From positions 992,001 to 1,056,000 of the forward strand of contig JAUFSD010000011.1 in assembly GCA_033030425.1 (NCBI GenBank): a stretch of DNA of 64,000 nt. Reading direction: 5' to 3'. This DNA comes from Verpa conica. Taxonomy: Eukaryota > Ascomycota > Pezizomycetes > Pezizales > Morchellaceae. The notes beneath the pieces were generated by a model that saw only the letters and a program-made list of their open reading frames with translations, made no database searches and had not been told where the DNA came from. This document shows, in pieces, positions 1-11,485 of this stretch; positions within the stretch are counted from its first letter, which is position 1, and every line of letters starts with the position of its first letter. The translations under genes were made by a program, and so were the position numbers.

Positions 1-1
1 G

Positions 2-229
2 GCAACTCAGACATATACTTCGATCTCCGGCTATCAATTTGATCCTTCCAGTATAACAAGCAACATTCATGGCCTGGAACTGGCCACGTATTTCAATCAA
101 CAGGAAATCGATGATAGCCACGGATATGCTGCCACTGGACTGGGTCGGATGATGATGAATCCCATCCCTACGGTCGCCGACCATATATACAATTTTGTTC
201 CTTTCAAACTGGGCGAACAACGCCGATAA
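2..229 (+). CDS. 3' end of a protein-coding gene cut by the left edge
   Basis: A frame open from base 2 encodes 75 residues to a TAA at 227-229. It contains QFDPSSITSNIHGLELATYF and later GLGRMMMNPIPTVADHIYNF, and ends KLGEQRR. Balanced codon use, mixed aromatic and polar content, and the opening being on one frame only argue that this is real coding sequence, the last exon of a gene whose body lies to the left. I do not recognise the family. No start codon can be assigned, because the upstream part is missing. Confidence 0.55.
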   Translation, partial: ATQTYTSISGYQFDPSSITSNIHGLELATYFNQQEIDDSHGYAATGLGRMMMNPIPTVADHIYNFVPFKLGEQRR

Positions 230-3200
230 TACAACCCCACAACGGAGGCTGATCTCTCGGTTCACAGCTGAATTGAGATCTCACACGGGTGGTGAACCCC
301 TGTGGTACAATTCCGTCTGTTCATCCTATTTTCATGTATTTTCACTTAAAAATTGTAGGGTAGCTATGCTTGGTTATTTTGTGTGAATAAGATTCCCCTA
401 TAACCATTGTAAGCTAAACTACAAACCATCATCTAGCATTTCATGCACCTTCCAGTAACCCAAGCAGAGGCTAGAGTATATAATTGATTAAACCAAGGCC
501 GGGTTCCTCTGATAAGTATCTCAATCCAAAGAGATTTTGATGAGGAGTCGTTAGCTTAACCACTAATAATACGACCCCATAAACAATTCTGTACCATACG
601 GCGAATGTGCTCCTAGCATTCATTAAGGTAACATCAGAGTAATACAACGTGACTCGGAGGTCATAACAAGCTGACCGTAGCTAATACCAGTTGATGGTAG
701 TGTCAAGACAGGAATACTACGTACTGTCTATGGATGGCTGGCTGGTTGTCTTTCTGGGCGAAACACCCATAGTCAGGCTTATATATATACGTTGGCATGT
801 CTAGAAGGGGTTATGACTGTTTCCGGGCACGAGAGACAGTGATTGGGCTGCCAAAAATAATTTTATCGAGTCAGAATGGTACGCGCTTGGGGTCAAAGGC
901 TTAACTAGGTGAAGTATAGTGAGACAGATGATATAGCGTTTGTTTAATTCTCACCATTTTGTCACATTAAGAATACCACTCCGAATGCTAGTGTTGAACC
1001 AGCTGGAGGTAAGCATCACTGCTGGTATGTATTCGAGTACTACAATAGATACAGATTGTACGGCTCCGTCCTGCCTGGTCTGCAGACGTAAATCACGTCT
1101 TAATAACAGGTTTCAAAATTTAAAACCAACCTACATTAAACTATATATAAAGTCTCAATTGATTACTTGAAACACAACCCTGATTGCACTAATAATACAA
1201 TACGGAAGCCAGGCCAGTATTAGTTTGTCATATCATGTTCAGAAATGCTACCTTACTAGGTTTCCAGACATACCAAACCGTTGCGGTTGGGAAATATTTA
1301 TGAAATCATAGAGCCCAGTTGAGAAGAGTACGAGTGAGAAACTAGTAAAGAGGTACAGGATTCAAGAGTCTCGGTCTCCAACGAAGATGATAGGTACAAA
1401 GGTAAGACTGAACTACAGTCTCAATTGATACACAAGTCATAATTGAGATATGTACGTTTGCCAAGGTCATTGGCCTTTTATATACTAACCTCATATATTA
1501 TAGGGCTAAAAATCTCGCAGTACTACAATCGTATTGACAAGAGCTGGAGCTAAACCTTGACGTCATCCAATCGGCGTATATGGCCAACATAACGTATAAC
1601 AATTTTACATGTGGTATAAAATGATATTTACTACTAATATCAAAATATATCTCTAGAACACAATTATGGTTGGATGAAGGATATTACAGCCCAGGAGCCT
1701 TATACAACATAAGAAATGAAATTACAGCGTCTTATAATCTACATATGACTACATATATATGAATAACGAAATTAGAAGGTACTAGGCTTCCGGGGGGGGA
1801 CAGACTGCAAGCGTGAGGTGATACGTGTATTACGTCTCTTAATTTCTTAGCTGTATCCTTGCTCCCACACAGATGGTTTAAGACTTACTGCCGAAGTATA
1901 CTGACACAGCCTACAGACTATCTAATATATACGTAGGTAAACAAATACTGTTGGGACATAGCTCCCTAATTATAGATAGCGCGGGTATCAAGTAGGAATT
2001 GCTGGATTGACACCTCGCGGGTTAGTCAGCCGATAGAAGCCGTGGGATGGGATTTCTTCAGGGCTTACAGAAAGCGTGCATTGGTGGGAATATATATAGC
2101 GATTGTGGAATTAGCTCTCTAGAATCTATAGTTGGCTGTCAAGGTGCTGGGAGACTCCATACGCTTCCTCTTTCTTTTATCAAAAATGTTGTAAAATAGA
2201 GAGGGCGAGAGTAAACTAAAGACTTAAGAGGACTCACTCTTGCGAGTGCTCCTATGAGCCCTATATATATATGCTCCTACATCATAGACCCAAAACCTGC
2301 TTTTAATCGGTAATATACCTATTCGATACCCATAATACAACAAAAAACCTCATACGATTTCCGAGTGAGATTATGTGACCCAACCACCTTCCATAGAATA
2401 TTGACATGAATGAGGGTATGAATACAAAGACACTCAAGGTTTATTCTAGTTATATAACGTTAGAGCTATCATTGTGATTGAGTAGTCCTCGATAAAATTA
2501 TATTAGAAAGAAACGAAGCTACTTAAAGGTTGAGGGACCAAGGGCATATCAGCTTTTATCCTTTTGCCCAAGTAGTTTAACTAGTCTCTAGTGATCGATT
2601 CATAGATGGTATTTAAGGTGTGAACGTGATATTATATCTCAGGTCTTCATACTCTCTATCATATTTATTATTTAGTATTCCAGTGGGTGTTCAGATGTTT
2701 TCGCTACTAGACAAGCCCACAACGGCGGGATATAAAATAGGAGAAAACTTTGGAAACACTGAACTGTGTGACAACCTACTGAAATATATGAACAAGCAAA
2801 TAAATTCCCTCATTACGAGGCTTATGTCCATGATGTGATAGAGAACCAAAGAAGGTTAACTACTCAATATTCTCTTGCCTGAGGCGCTTTAGTATATCTT
2901 TAAACTTGGAGGAACATGTTTTTATCAATATGAGGTAGTTTCTGTAGTCAGATTTACCGGGGTATAGATGAGCTTACCTATCTTGGCTCAACGTCACAAC
3001 CCGCCACGTACACTGCCTTATTCATCATACAGCGATCTCCACTTTACAAAACCTGGTCCCCTAAATCATCTATCTCTATAGTTCTGAAATCTACTAACAT
3101 CTAGGCATTTTCGGGTTGTTTGTAGCAGAGAGTATACCAACAGCACGAGACAAGCCCCTTCGTATGGACTTCTTCTATGTGATTTAAAAGGGCTCTGTTT

Positions 3201-5097
3201 AAGTCCTATAGGGTTGTATAAAATACGGTGAAGTATGTGGATGTAACATGCAGAGATGGTTGATGGTGTATGGTGTATAAATGACGACGCTCTAGCGTAA
3301 CTGGAGTTCATTCCTATTTCATAATCAATTCTTAGTTGGTGGAAGTTCGTGGATAGGGAGGCCGCTTTGCTGCATATATATATCAAGGGTAGTTTGTTGG
3401 AATACACGTGATAGCCTCGCAGTCCCCAATCGCTCCCCACAGCAACTATACTACGCTATCATTTGAAGGGAGGAGTACAGTATGTGGACCTTGTCTCATC
3501 TCCCTTAGGGCGTTCGGTTCTTGTATTACTTTTCCATACGGCTTGCCGTTTGTTCGGTCTTTCTATTGAGGTCGGATAGGCTATCCGAGTTCCATCACTG
3601 TTTGAAATAACGTAAAGCAAGGCGGACGCATATAGTGCTCTCATCTGTTTGGCAAGGGAGTACACGTGGAAGATTCAACACGTTGTCTTGTTTGAGGAAG
3701 TATTCTGGGAGTGCGTGTCGCTAAATATCGAAATCTCATCTAGCTGGAGAAAATAATTAGCTACTACTATAGAAAAATATAAAATCAAGCGGCCCCATAC
3801 TGAGATTCCACTGGATTGAAAGGGGAGTATGCCTAAAAGAACTGGTTCATTTAATAGATTTGGAACGTACTCATGGAGTGCATCTCCGCCGGGTAAAGGG
3901 ACTTCAATAAGGTAAAATTATCTAGACGATCGGCCAATTCTTACTAAGCAGAGCTGTGATTTAGAGCTGTGGTGGTTATAGCAACCAGCCCCACCGGGGT
4001 TGGATTCTCCACAACAGGTGATAGAATAGAGGGTGTACCTTAATATGGTATAAAAGCATAGGTTAATCTGGTAGTCGGTGTTTTGAAAATACAATTATGC
4101 CAATCGTCTTAACTCCCACACACCTGGAAGCGTATTTAAGGGATTAGGGGGTTCCGGTGTGTGAAAGTTTCATGAGCTAAGCTGACTAAGACAATATTCG
4201 TTTCTATAGCAACCAGTAATGGCAGTAAAACATTCCTAAATCATTATTCGCCTTTTTGAAAGCATACTTTGAAATACGTAGAGTCTCGTCTTGTCTGTAA
4301 ATTCCCGGCGACAGGTCAACACGTAGGAGGTTTAAGTTGTGGTGTTACTTTATTGAGTGTATGCTCTATCATTAGGGACAGAAGTATATGTACCTCTCTG
4401 AGGAGATAGTACCACTGATAATATAATCTTCATCAACCAAATCAATCGTGTGTTATTCTACCTACGGGTTCCTGTAGGTTATGGAAGAACAGGTCTTCCC
4501 CTAAGTATTGTTTCAGACAAAAAGATCGCGTTCTCGCTCCCCGGAGTCTCCGAGAGTGAGGTTGCTTACCATGCTATATAGGTGTGGCATATCATCTCTG
4601 TCGACCACAGACTATGTTCTTATGTATACAGATACAAAGTCGCTACTTTTCTAAAGCGGGACATATAATTCCTAAGAACTTTATTGGCAGAATAAATTGT
4701 AGTTTAGGTACAGAATGAAATGAATGTTGATAAAACCGCTTCTGGTTTCCTAGCACTACCTCGCCTTTCAGATTCCTTCGTAAATTCATGCAGAGGCTAA
4801 GTATGGCAAAGGCTATTTAGTATCGTATAGGTCAGGAATAAGAATACAGATGGGATTAAGTACCGCTTTATTCAAGATAGAAACTTATATTAATGTTAAT
4901 ATGTTGTTTAACTGACGAGACCTAGTAACAAGTTAGAACCAATTGAAAGCAAATCAACCCAGGAGGATGAAGGCATTATATTACCATATAATTGATGTGG
5001 GCCATGGGATATATATCCCAATGAAGGTATCGTTCAACTAGATTTAAAGGATAACTTAGCCCGAATAGTACATGTATGGAAGGGTCAGATAATGTTA
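230..5097. other. Long gene-poor stretch
   Basis: Only short, compositionally random ORFs are present on either strand, none with paired splice signals extending them. AT-rich runs of alternating TA are frequent. I see no RNA gene or repeat array here. Confidence 0.5.
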
Positions 5098-5134
5098 CTA
5101 TATATGGATACGTACGGCAGACTTGATAGTAAAT

Positions 5135-5998
5135 TTACCTCTTTTTATCCACTGGAGCATTGGATGGGCCTTCACCATTGTCCTTACCCTGTCGATTCTG
5201 GGTTCGTGCGCTCCTCCTGGTGGGCAAAGGTTTTTTCTGGATCTTATGTTCCATGACCTGTGTAATTTTTTTGCCCTTCTTGGTAGCCAAGCGACTCTTC
5301 CTAGTAGCGAAGTGGATTTTCTTGATGCGGGTGAGACTCTTCTTAATAGGAACGAGACTCTTCTCGACAGGCAACGAACCATTCTCGACAGGCAACGAAT
5401 TATTCTCGTCAGACAAGGGACTCTTCTCGCCTTCCTTCTCCTCAGCTGCTACGCGTCGAACTCCATGGTGCCTCCTGGTGGGCAAAACCTTCTTCTGAAT
5501 CTTGCGCCCCATGACCTTCGTAGCTTTGGTCTTCTTGATAGCCTTGCGGCTCTTCTTGACTAGAATAGGGTCCTTCTCGACTTTTTGTTCAGCAATCATT
5601 GTGTGGCGGAGCCCATGAGAGTTCCACTGATGGTGAGTCCAAGTCTCGATCGTCTCGAATGTTTTATAATTGCACACTCTGTGCGGGCATAGGTAGCAAG
5701 AGTCATGATCCATCAGGGGGGTAACTGGAAGCGGACCAGCAACTTGCTGGTTTGCATCCATTTCATGGTCAAAGTGATGAGGCCATCCAGTTACGAGATC
5801 AAGCTCAGCAAGCTCACCAGTCTCGGTCATATAGGTGGAAGAATAGCGACCAGTGGAGCGGTCAATAGGGGTGTATCCGGCATCATAGACGTACCTCTCT
5901 AATTCCTTCATTTTTTCTTCCTCCAAGCGAAGGTCCCTGGGAACTGGAGTTGAAAACATACCCGTAAAACGAATAGTAGGCTTTGAGGACATATTCAT
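5135..5998 (-). CDS. Zinc-finger-like protein with repeated basic tail
   Basis: Single-exon 287-aa protein of unknown function starting ATG AAT ATG (a second ATG lies two codons on). The N-terminal 95 residues are acidic/mixed. Residues 101-128 carry a C2H2-like arrangement: C101, C104, C109, H122, H123 and H128, which fits C-x4-C-x12-H-x5-H. The rest is strongly basic and repetitive: a block KVMGRKIQKKVLPTRR at about 161-176 recurs as QVMEHKIQKKPLPTRR at about 247-262, separated by degenerate SLPVE / SL-P-IKK units (about 201-226). A nuclear, nucleic-acid-binding role is a reasonable inference from the zinc ligands plus basic tail, but this is not shown. No neighbouring partner is apparent. 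Confidence 0.65.
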   Translation of the reverse strand: MNMSSKPTIRFTGMFSTPVPRDLRLEEEKMKELERYVYDAGYTPIDRSTGRYSSTYMTETGELAELDLVTGWPHHFDHEMDANQQVAGPLPVTPLMDHDSCYLCPHRVCNYKTFETIETWTHHQWNSHGLRHTMIAEQKVEKDPILVKKSRKAIKKTKATKVMGRKIQKKVLPTRRHHGVRRVAAEEKEGEKSPLSDENNSLPVENGSLPVEKSLVPIKKSLTRIKKIHFATRKSRLATKKGKKITQVMEHKIQKKPLPTRRSARTQNRQGKDNGEGPSNAPVDKKR

Positions 5999-6728
5999 TT
6001 GGATGACTGGGGATGTATTTCTGAAGGATTTATGATGATTATAGTAGATAGCGTCCTTGGAGGGCGAAGATGGTGATAATGATGATAATGATGAGGGTGT
6101 TTATGAAGGAAGAGTGGGAGCAAAGGGCTAGAGTAGGGGCCAGAAAGTTCAATTTATCGGTATCTACTCTCAGTCATGTGAGATCACTCACTTGAGGGTA
6201 ATGCTCCTAGATCTTCTACATACGTTTTGGGCCTACCTATCAGCTTGACACGCATGGAACTATTTAGAGATCGATGGCACCAACCACTAACGTATAACCA
6301 GCATGGTCATTGGCCCTCGCCACCGTTGTACACAATGAATAACGAGATATTATCTTTGGTCGTAGTCGCTAAGAAGATATATGCGGGCATGTGGAACTAG
6401 CTAGCTAGTTAGTTAGAAATGTGTTCTCAATGAATATATATACTAAGCTAATTAAACTGTCACAGTACCTAGTTGAAGCGGTAGTAGGTGTAAAACAAGG
6501 CCCGCATCATTACACAAACATTCTAAGTTCTCTTGAGCAGGTTCAATAATATAGACGCTTCTGTCTGCGAATCGATTGTGATATATTCCCAAATGTATCT
6601 TGGTTATATATCTTGAAAGTAAAATTCATAAGTTTTCAATGACCACAAAGTAGCTACGTAGTCTATCCCATGATTTATTTATCCTAGAGAGCAGAGTCGC
6701 CCCGCTATCCCACATTCCTCCGGCCCAA
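5999..6728. other. Intergenic region with no gene seen
   Basis: Contains a short GAT/GAA-rich stretch just upstream of the 5998 start (about 6060-6120), which would be 5' leader or promoter of that minus-strand gene. Nothing else recognisable. Confidence 0.4.
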
Positions 6729-7470
6729 TCACAGTCTAGTAGCACAATCTGTAAGACGGACAAGCTCTTGCTCATTTTGATCCGCCCACTCATCACCAAA
6801 CTCGTCCTCGCCTCCCCCAACAAGCACCATATCGCTAGTAGTAGCTACCAACGCTTGATGCCTCAAGGTTACTTCATTCTCTTTGTTGACCGCCCTGATG
6901 GTACTTGGTCGTGAATCATGGGGCCGGAATCGACTGGCGGACGAGAGGACTCTCTCGGCCTCTCTATGGACCGCTGCATGGTCTTTGAAAGTTAGCGGTG
7001 CCCCTTTGCAGCTATATATTCTAAATACAAGGAGTGTGACGGAAACCTTTCCCACTCATCAGAGTCTTATTTCCTGCTGTATGGTATGGCCTCTTTGCCA
7101 CTCGGTTCGTTTCCGTGGTAATCAAACTCTACGTAAATACGTCAGTGACATTATCCGACGCACTCAGAATAGCTGTCCCAGTCTTTGGAGTAGTTACCCG
7201 CTTGGTGAAGACAAACCCCTCAATAGAGTCTTGTCCTTCTTTGCGTGGGGCTGCGGAGCCCTTTTTTTTGTTTTCCTTTCGTTTGTTTTTCTCTGTCTCA
7301 CGGTTTTTAGCTGCCCTGTTACGAGCTCTTTCATTCTTGCGTTCCTCCTCCATTCTCGCAGCACGCCTTCTATCATTGAGGAGCGATATCCGTAGCTCCT
7401 CTTCAAGACGCTGATTATAAAGTTTTTTCACGTCATGGCTTTTCATGGGGCGGATCCATCCTGATGACAT
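6729..7470 (-). CDS. Two-exon charged protein, unknown function
   Basis: Exon 1 (7470-7141) starts ATG TCA TCA and encodes a highly charged, predicted helical region: RLEEELRISLLNDRRRAARM, followed by an Arg/Glu/Asn/Lys-rich run up to about residue 71. Exon 2 (7046-6729) encodes a second region with an acidic end (GGGEDEFGDEWADQNEQELV). A 94-nt intron (7140-7047, GTATTT...AAAG, with CTCTGAT as branch) joins them in phase 0, giving about 215 aa. The acceptor is AAAG rather than YAG, so the join is less sure than the two frames. The basic segment NRAAKNRETEKN faintly recalls a bZIP basic region, but no leucine zipper follows. Family unknown. Confidence 0.5.
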
Positions 7471-7817
7471 GGTTGATTTAATGAGGGTTGGTATGGGGGG
7501 TTGAAAGAGTGTTGGCGAGGGGAGGTGAGGAGGAGAGGTCTTCTAAGGTAATTGTAGCTGAGACCTTCTGGTGTTGGAACCGTTATCCTAGCAATTTGAT
7601 GAGTTTGCTACACCTGGTTGATTTGGAGATAATGTATTGTGTAGGAGTATGAGATGTGAACTATGTGTGAACTCTATCGTATTCACCTACAGCCCATCAA
7701 TGTACACGTACAGGACGGGTACACGAACACACCTGACCCACTCTCCACGTACGTGGAGGACTAACCGAGGGCAACGACGCTCAATTGGGAAAATTGTGTA
7801 TGTGTTCGAGTTCATTC

Positions 7818-8336
7818 GGGAACGCCGCTTATCCAGGAGTATATCTGGATAGACAGGTCCACCACAGAACGTTCCTGAAATATGGGCCAGTTTACCAGGG
7901 AACGGAATCATATATCGGATAAGAAGCAGTCCACTCAGGAACGGCACAGTTTAATCAGGAACGCAGCTAGAGTATGCAACAAAAATGTATATATATATTG
8001 ATACTATAAGCTGGAGACTCTACATGATGATGTATGAGAACCCATTACTACACACTATACTTTGGAGTGCTTTGCCTCTAGCTAAACAAAACTTCCCCCA
8101 CAGATTGGTTTATACATACAGTAGGCCCTCTTTAGTGGGTATGATATATGAGAGAGATGTATATTATCTATTTGAAAAATTATAGAGTAATAGTGGCATC
8201 CTCAAAACAATTCGCTCTTGCTCCTTCGCGCTCCTCCGGGCCAAAATTATGGATGGTGATGATTCCTCCGTTATAATAAACCGTTAATTCTCTGGTGGAC
8301 CTGTCTATTCAGGAACGTTCCTGAATAAGTGGCGCC
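7818..8336. mobile_element. MITE-like element with ~45-bp inverted termini
   Basis: Left arm 7818-7868 and right arm 8291-8336 are inverted copies: both read AATAGACAGGTCCACCA-like in one direction, with GGCGCCACTTATTCAGGA / GAACGCCGCTTATCCAGGA at the outer ends. The right arm contains the palindrome TTCAGGAACGTTCCTGAA. The motif CAGGAACG recurs several times inside the left half (about 7868-7970). There is no coding capacity, so it would be a non-autonomous element of about 520 bp. The target duplication is not clear. Confidence 0.6.
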
Positions 8337-8847
8337 TCATACTGGACTAGAACACCTAGATCGGTCCGCCCCGTGCGTGACCTATACATATATATGCGAA
8401 GAAAAAGCATGTGTATCATGCTTCGAAATAAAACTCTGGAGTACCCCCGGCCTACCCCCTCTTACTATATGTTGCTATCATAGAGTACGCATTTAATAGA
8501 TTCGTACTACGGCTCGTTACATTCGGTGTGGCAATGGGCGATTAATTACTCGCTTGTTCATTTCCATTAATTAAGCAATATACCCTCCGTGAGAACTATA
8601 CATGATTGCACTGCTAAAAGATAAATTCTTTGCTTTACAATATGGCCGGCTCGCCGATATATACTGCATACACTATAGCGTCAGGCTGGGAGGAGTATTC
8701 CTCCGGTAGAACATGTATCCTTCTGCCTATTTCAATTACAGGACCACGGTCAAGTACGTAGACATATATATATGAATATCAGGTTTAAACAACTCGCCGC
8801 CTGGTCGGCTAACCACACAAGTTTCATCATCGGATTCTTTCCTTTGG
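8337..8847. other. Intergenic region, nothing recognised
   Basis: AT-rich, with no credible ORF or repeat. Confidence 0.4.
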
Positions 8848-9510
8848 TCATTCATTCTGATTCTCTAGGTCTCCAGGGAGCGACGCGACTAGCAAAGCAA
8901 ACTCCTTATCCTTGACCAATTCTCTCATTTCCTTACCGAGTGTTATGAACCAACAGTCTTCAGTCAAAGTAGGTATCAAATTGTAATCAGCACTTAGGAG
9001 TTTCGCTCTGAGCGCTAGTCGGAGCAGGGAAAGATTCCTGGCGACCCAGCACCAAACTGGAAGCCAGGATACGTCGATAGTAGTACTGGTTCCTGTATAG
9101 AATACATCTCGCCGTGAGTAGGGCTGAGAATTAATGATATCGCCCACCTGCCTCACTTTATCCTTGCAAACAAGGCACCCAAATGATGTCGGCGGAGCGC
9201 CTGGATCAAGCCATGCGCCCTGGTATAACTTGACTGTGCATCGTCTACATGAGGTATGATAACACCCACTATACACGACGCTGGCAGGCACAAGAGTGCA
9301 CCCAATACATAGGTGTGTCTCCAGACCAATTCTCTCACGGTCCTTTGGGGGGATGACGTTTGTGTAATCTGATGGAGTTAATATAGTGACGGTTGAGCGG
9401 GGTGTTTGTGTGGAAATGAAACTGTCACGAATACGCCCAACAAAACTTGGATAGCTGGTCTGAGGCAGAGGCTCCTGTCTTTCATCCCACGAGATATGTC
9501 TTCTATTCAT
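8848..9510 (-). CDS. C3HC4 RING-finger protein
   Basis: 220-aa protein. The frame extends upstream to 9552 without an ATG, so the start is placed at ATG 9510 (MNRRHISWDERQ). Residues C68, C71, C83, H85, C88, C91, C112 and C115 form a complete RING pattern: C-x2-C-x11-C-x1-H-x2-C-x2-C-x20-C-x2-C. By family knowledge RING domains of this type usually act as E3 ubiquitin ligases, but a RING alone does not prove activity. The C-terminal 100 residues are helical and lack a second known domain. An upstream exon ending near 9552 is possible (a CTATAG lies just before). It is isolated, with no operon-like neighbour. Confidence 0.75.
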   Translation of the reverse strand: MNRRHISWDERQEPLPQTSYPSFVGRIRDSFISTQTPRSTVTILTPSDYTNVIPPKDRERIGLETHLCIGCTLVPASVVYSGCYHTSCRRCTVKLYQGAWLDPGAPPTSFGCLVCKDKVRQVGDIINSQPYSRRDVFYTGTSTTIDVSWLPVWCWVARNLSLLRLALRAKLLSADYNLIPTLTEDCWFITLGKEMRELVKDKEFALLVASLPGDLENQNE

Positions 9511-9552
9511 ATTGAGGTGACGTTCCAGAGGACTTCGATGCTCTATTTTCAC

Positions 9553-11125
9553 GGACTATAGACTAGCTGGTGAGTAGACGTGATGCAGCTATTTCAGTCC
9601 TACTTATGTATTTCATACACAGCTACCGACATGATAGTTAGTATATCAGGATCATCTTCTTTCCGTAGGTCCACCAAATTGGTTCAAGTACCTTTCAAGA
9701 TCGCAAAGGATGAATACTTGCCTGTAGATCTCACCTTTCATTGTTCTACTTGTTTGACCTAACCTGAACGAAAGGAGCTGTTGGTAAACAGCGTGTCTAC
9801 AGATAGCGTAAATCTAAGAGGATGTATTGCAAGCGGTAAAAGGAGCTTATCGAAGAGGTTTGGAAGGTCGCTGTGTTTAGGTTAAGTTGCTGTAAATGGC
9901 CAATATAAAAGCTTCAGTCATCAACTAGAAATGAATTTTATGTGATAAAGTCAAGACCGGCTGATAGGGTACTGTATCGGGGATTTTATCTCTACAGTCA
10001 CGCTTGTCAACAGCTGTTCCTATTTGGGCTTAGTGTAATCCAAGCGTAGCTTCACAAACTATCACCCGATGAAACCTGGAAACGTTCTAACCCATAATCC
10101 ACCTGGATCCTCAAACATAGCTCGCGCAGGTTACTTCATCAATCTCGCAACTTTCATACATTCGGATATTTGGAGCACCCACGACGATACCAACACCCAC
10201 CGACCGATTAAACCGACGACACACATATAGAAAGGTTGAGTATGATCGGTAAGTACAGCCCTTCGTGTGAAGACTAGAAACCAAGGGAGATCATATTCAG
10301 GCTTGCCCAATACGAGGGCCACGTCATTCGCTTCACTCCTCGCGACGAGGTAAATGGTATTACGACTAGAAAGATATAAGGCGCTAGCTGATGAAACCAA
10401 CAAAGCTGGCCACAACTTCCCATTCGGCGATAGAAGAACAGAGCTATCTTACCAAGGCGCTACCTAGTAGCTCTGGAGTCTATCTAGAAAGTAAGTATTT
10501 TCTGTACGGTCGGTATTCAAGCCCGCTGCCGTGTGCCCGTTATTACGATCTTGTTGGCTGATCCTTTGTGAATATACATTAGTTGTCATTCATCCCATTG
10601 TAAGGCTGTATTGGACGCCTATTGACCACAGACGCATTTATCATTATATGCGCAGAGAAGAGCCACTATACATGCGTGCCTAAAAACATCATAGATGGGG
10701 TCGATTCTCAATCTTTCTCGCGTAAATTTATATAGAGCACCCATTAAGGGCTAATACGAAGTGTAGGATCATGCTGGTCTCGGATCGCACCCCGAAAATG
10801 TCTCGCCATCAGGTCTCTACGGCTGGACGATGCCAGACAAGGAGCCATGAAACCACTCCCTTCAGCTCGCAATGTTGCTAAGTAACCAAACCAAATTAGA
10901 TTTAACGTTCTAATTTTATGCACTATGTATAGGAAGTAGAGAGTGTAGCACTAGCAGAAATCGATCACAGTAATAGAGGAACAGTTACTAGTGCAGTAGT
11001 ACGCACAACTATACCTGTTTGTACCTCCTTTCTTCTACTGAATCTGTTGTAATGTATACATTATATATGCTAAGTACAACCGCAGGTCCTAACACCAACG
11101 TTAACCACCAGTCGTGTGTTAAAAC
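9553..11125. other. Mostly non-coding; weak coding trace at 10131-10433 (-)
   Basis: On the minus strand a frame open from about 10433 to 10131 encodes roughly 100 residues including NTIYLVARSEANDVALVLGK and LGKPEYDLPWFLVFTRRAVL. Amino-acid texture is protein-like but there is no ATG and no convincing acceptor, so it may be a gene relic. The rest of the stretch shows nothing. Confidence 0.3.
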
Positions 11126-11485
11126 ATGATAAGGTTTTCATTGAATCAGGCTGAAATTGCCTTAATGGAACTTGAAATAGAGGAAAGGGTGATTACCCCA
11201 GAACTACCGCCAACGGATCAGGGGATCTGGGTAGACCGTTCCAGTACCCCCTACAGCTTATCATCACATACCCCGACTAGGGAAGCGGCTACCGATAGTA
11301 CTGATAATGGATGATCCTCCATCTCAAATGGTAGCCTGGAGGATGAACTTCCCATTCTTGAGCCGCCGAGTCCGGTCCCCCCACGAAACCCTCTTGGAAA
11401 ATATTCTACCACACCTGACAATAGCGTTATGTACGACAAGCTACCTATATCTCTCGAGCCAGGATACAAAGTCCCCTCAGAATAA
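11126..11485 (+). pseudogene. ORF broken by one in-frame TGA
   Basis: From ATG 11126 a frame runs 62 codons to TGA at 11312-11314 and continues in the same frame for another 56 codons to TAA at 11483-11485. Both halves have protein-like, Pro/Ser/Glu-rich texture (first half MELEIEERVITPELPPTDQG, second half LEDELPILEPPSPVPPRNPL). There is no splice-site pair that would remove the TGA. The simplest reading is a short disordered-protein gene inactivated by a point mutation; stop readthrough or an unannotated intron is less likely. Confidence 0.45.

Noticed and set aside
3066..3665. Two adjacent minus-strand ORFs
   Set aside because: No splice signals connect them and their composition looks random; not called a gene.
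5123..5563. 146-codon plus-strand ORF
   Set aside because: Antisense shadow of the basic, repetitive minus-strand gene at 5135-5998.
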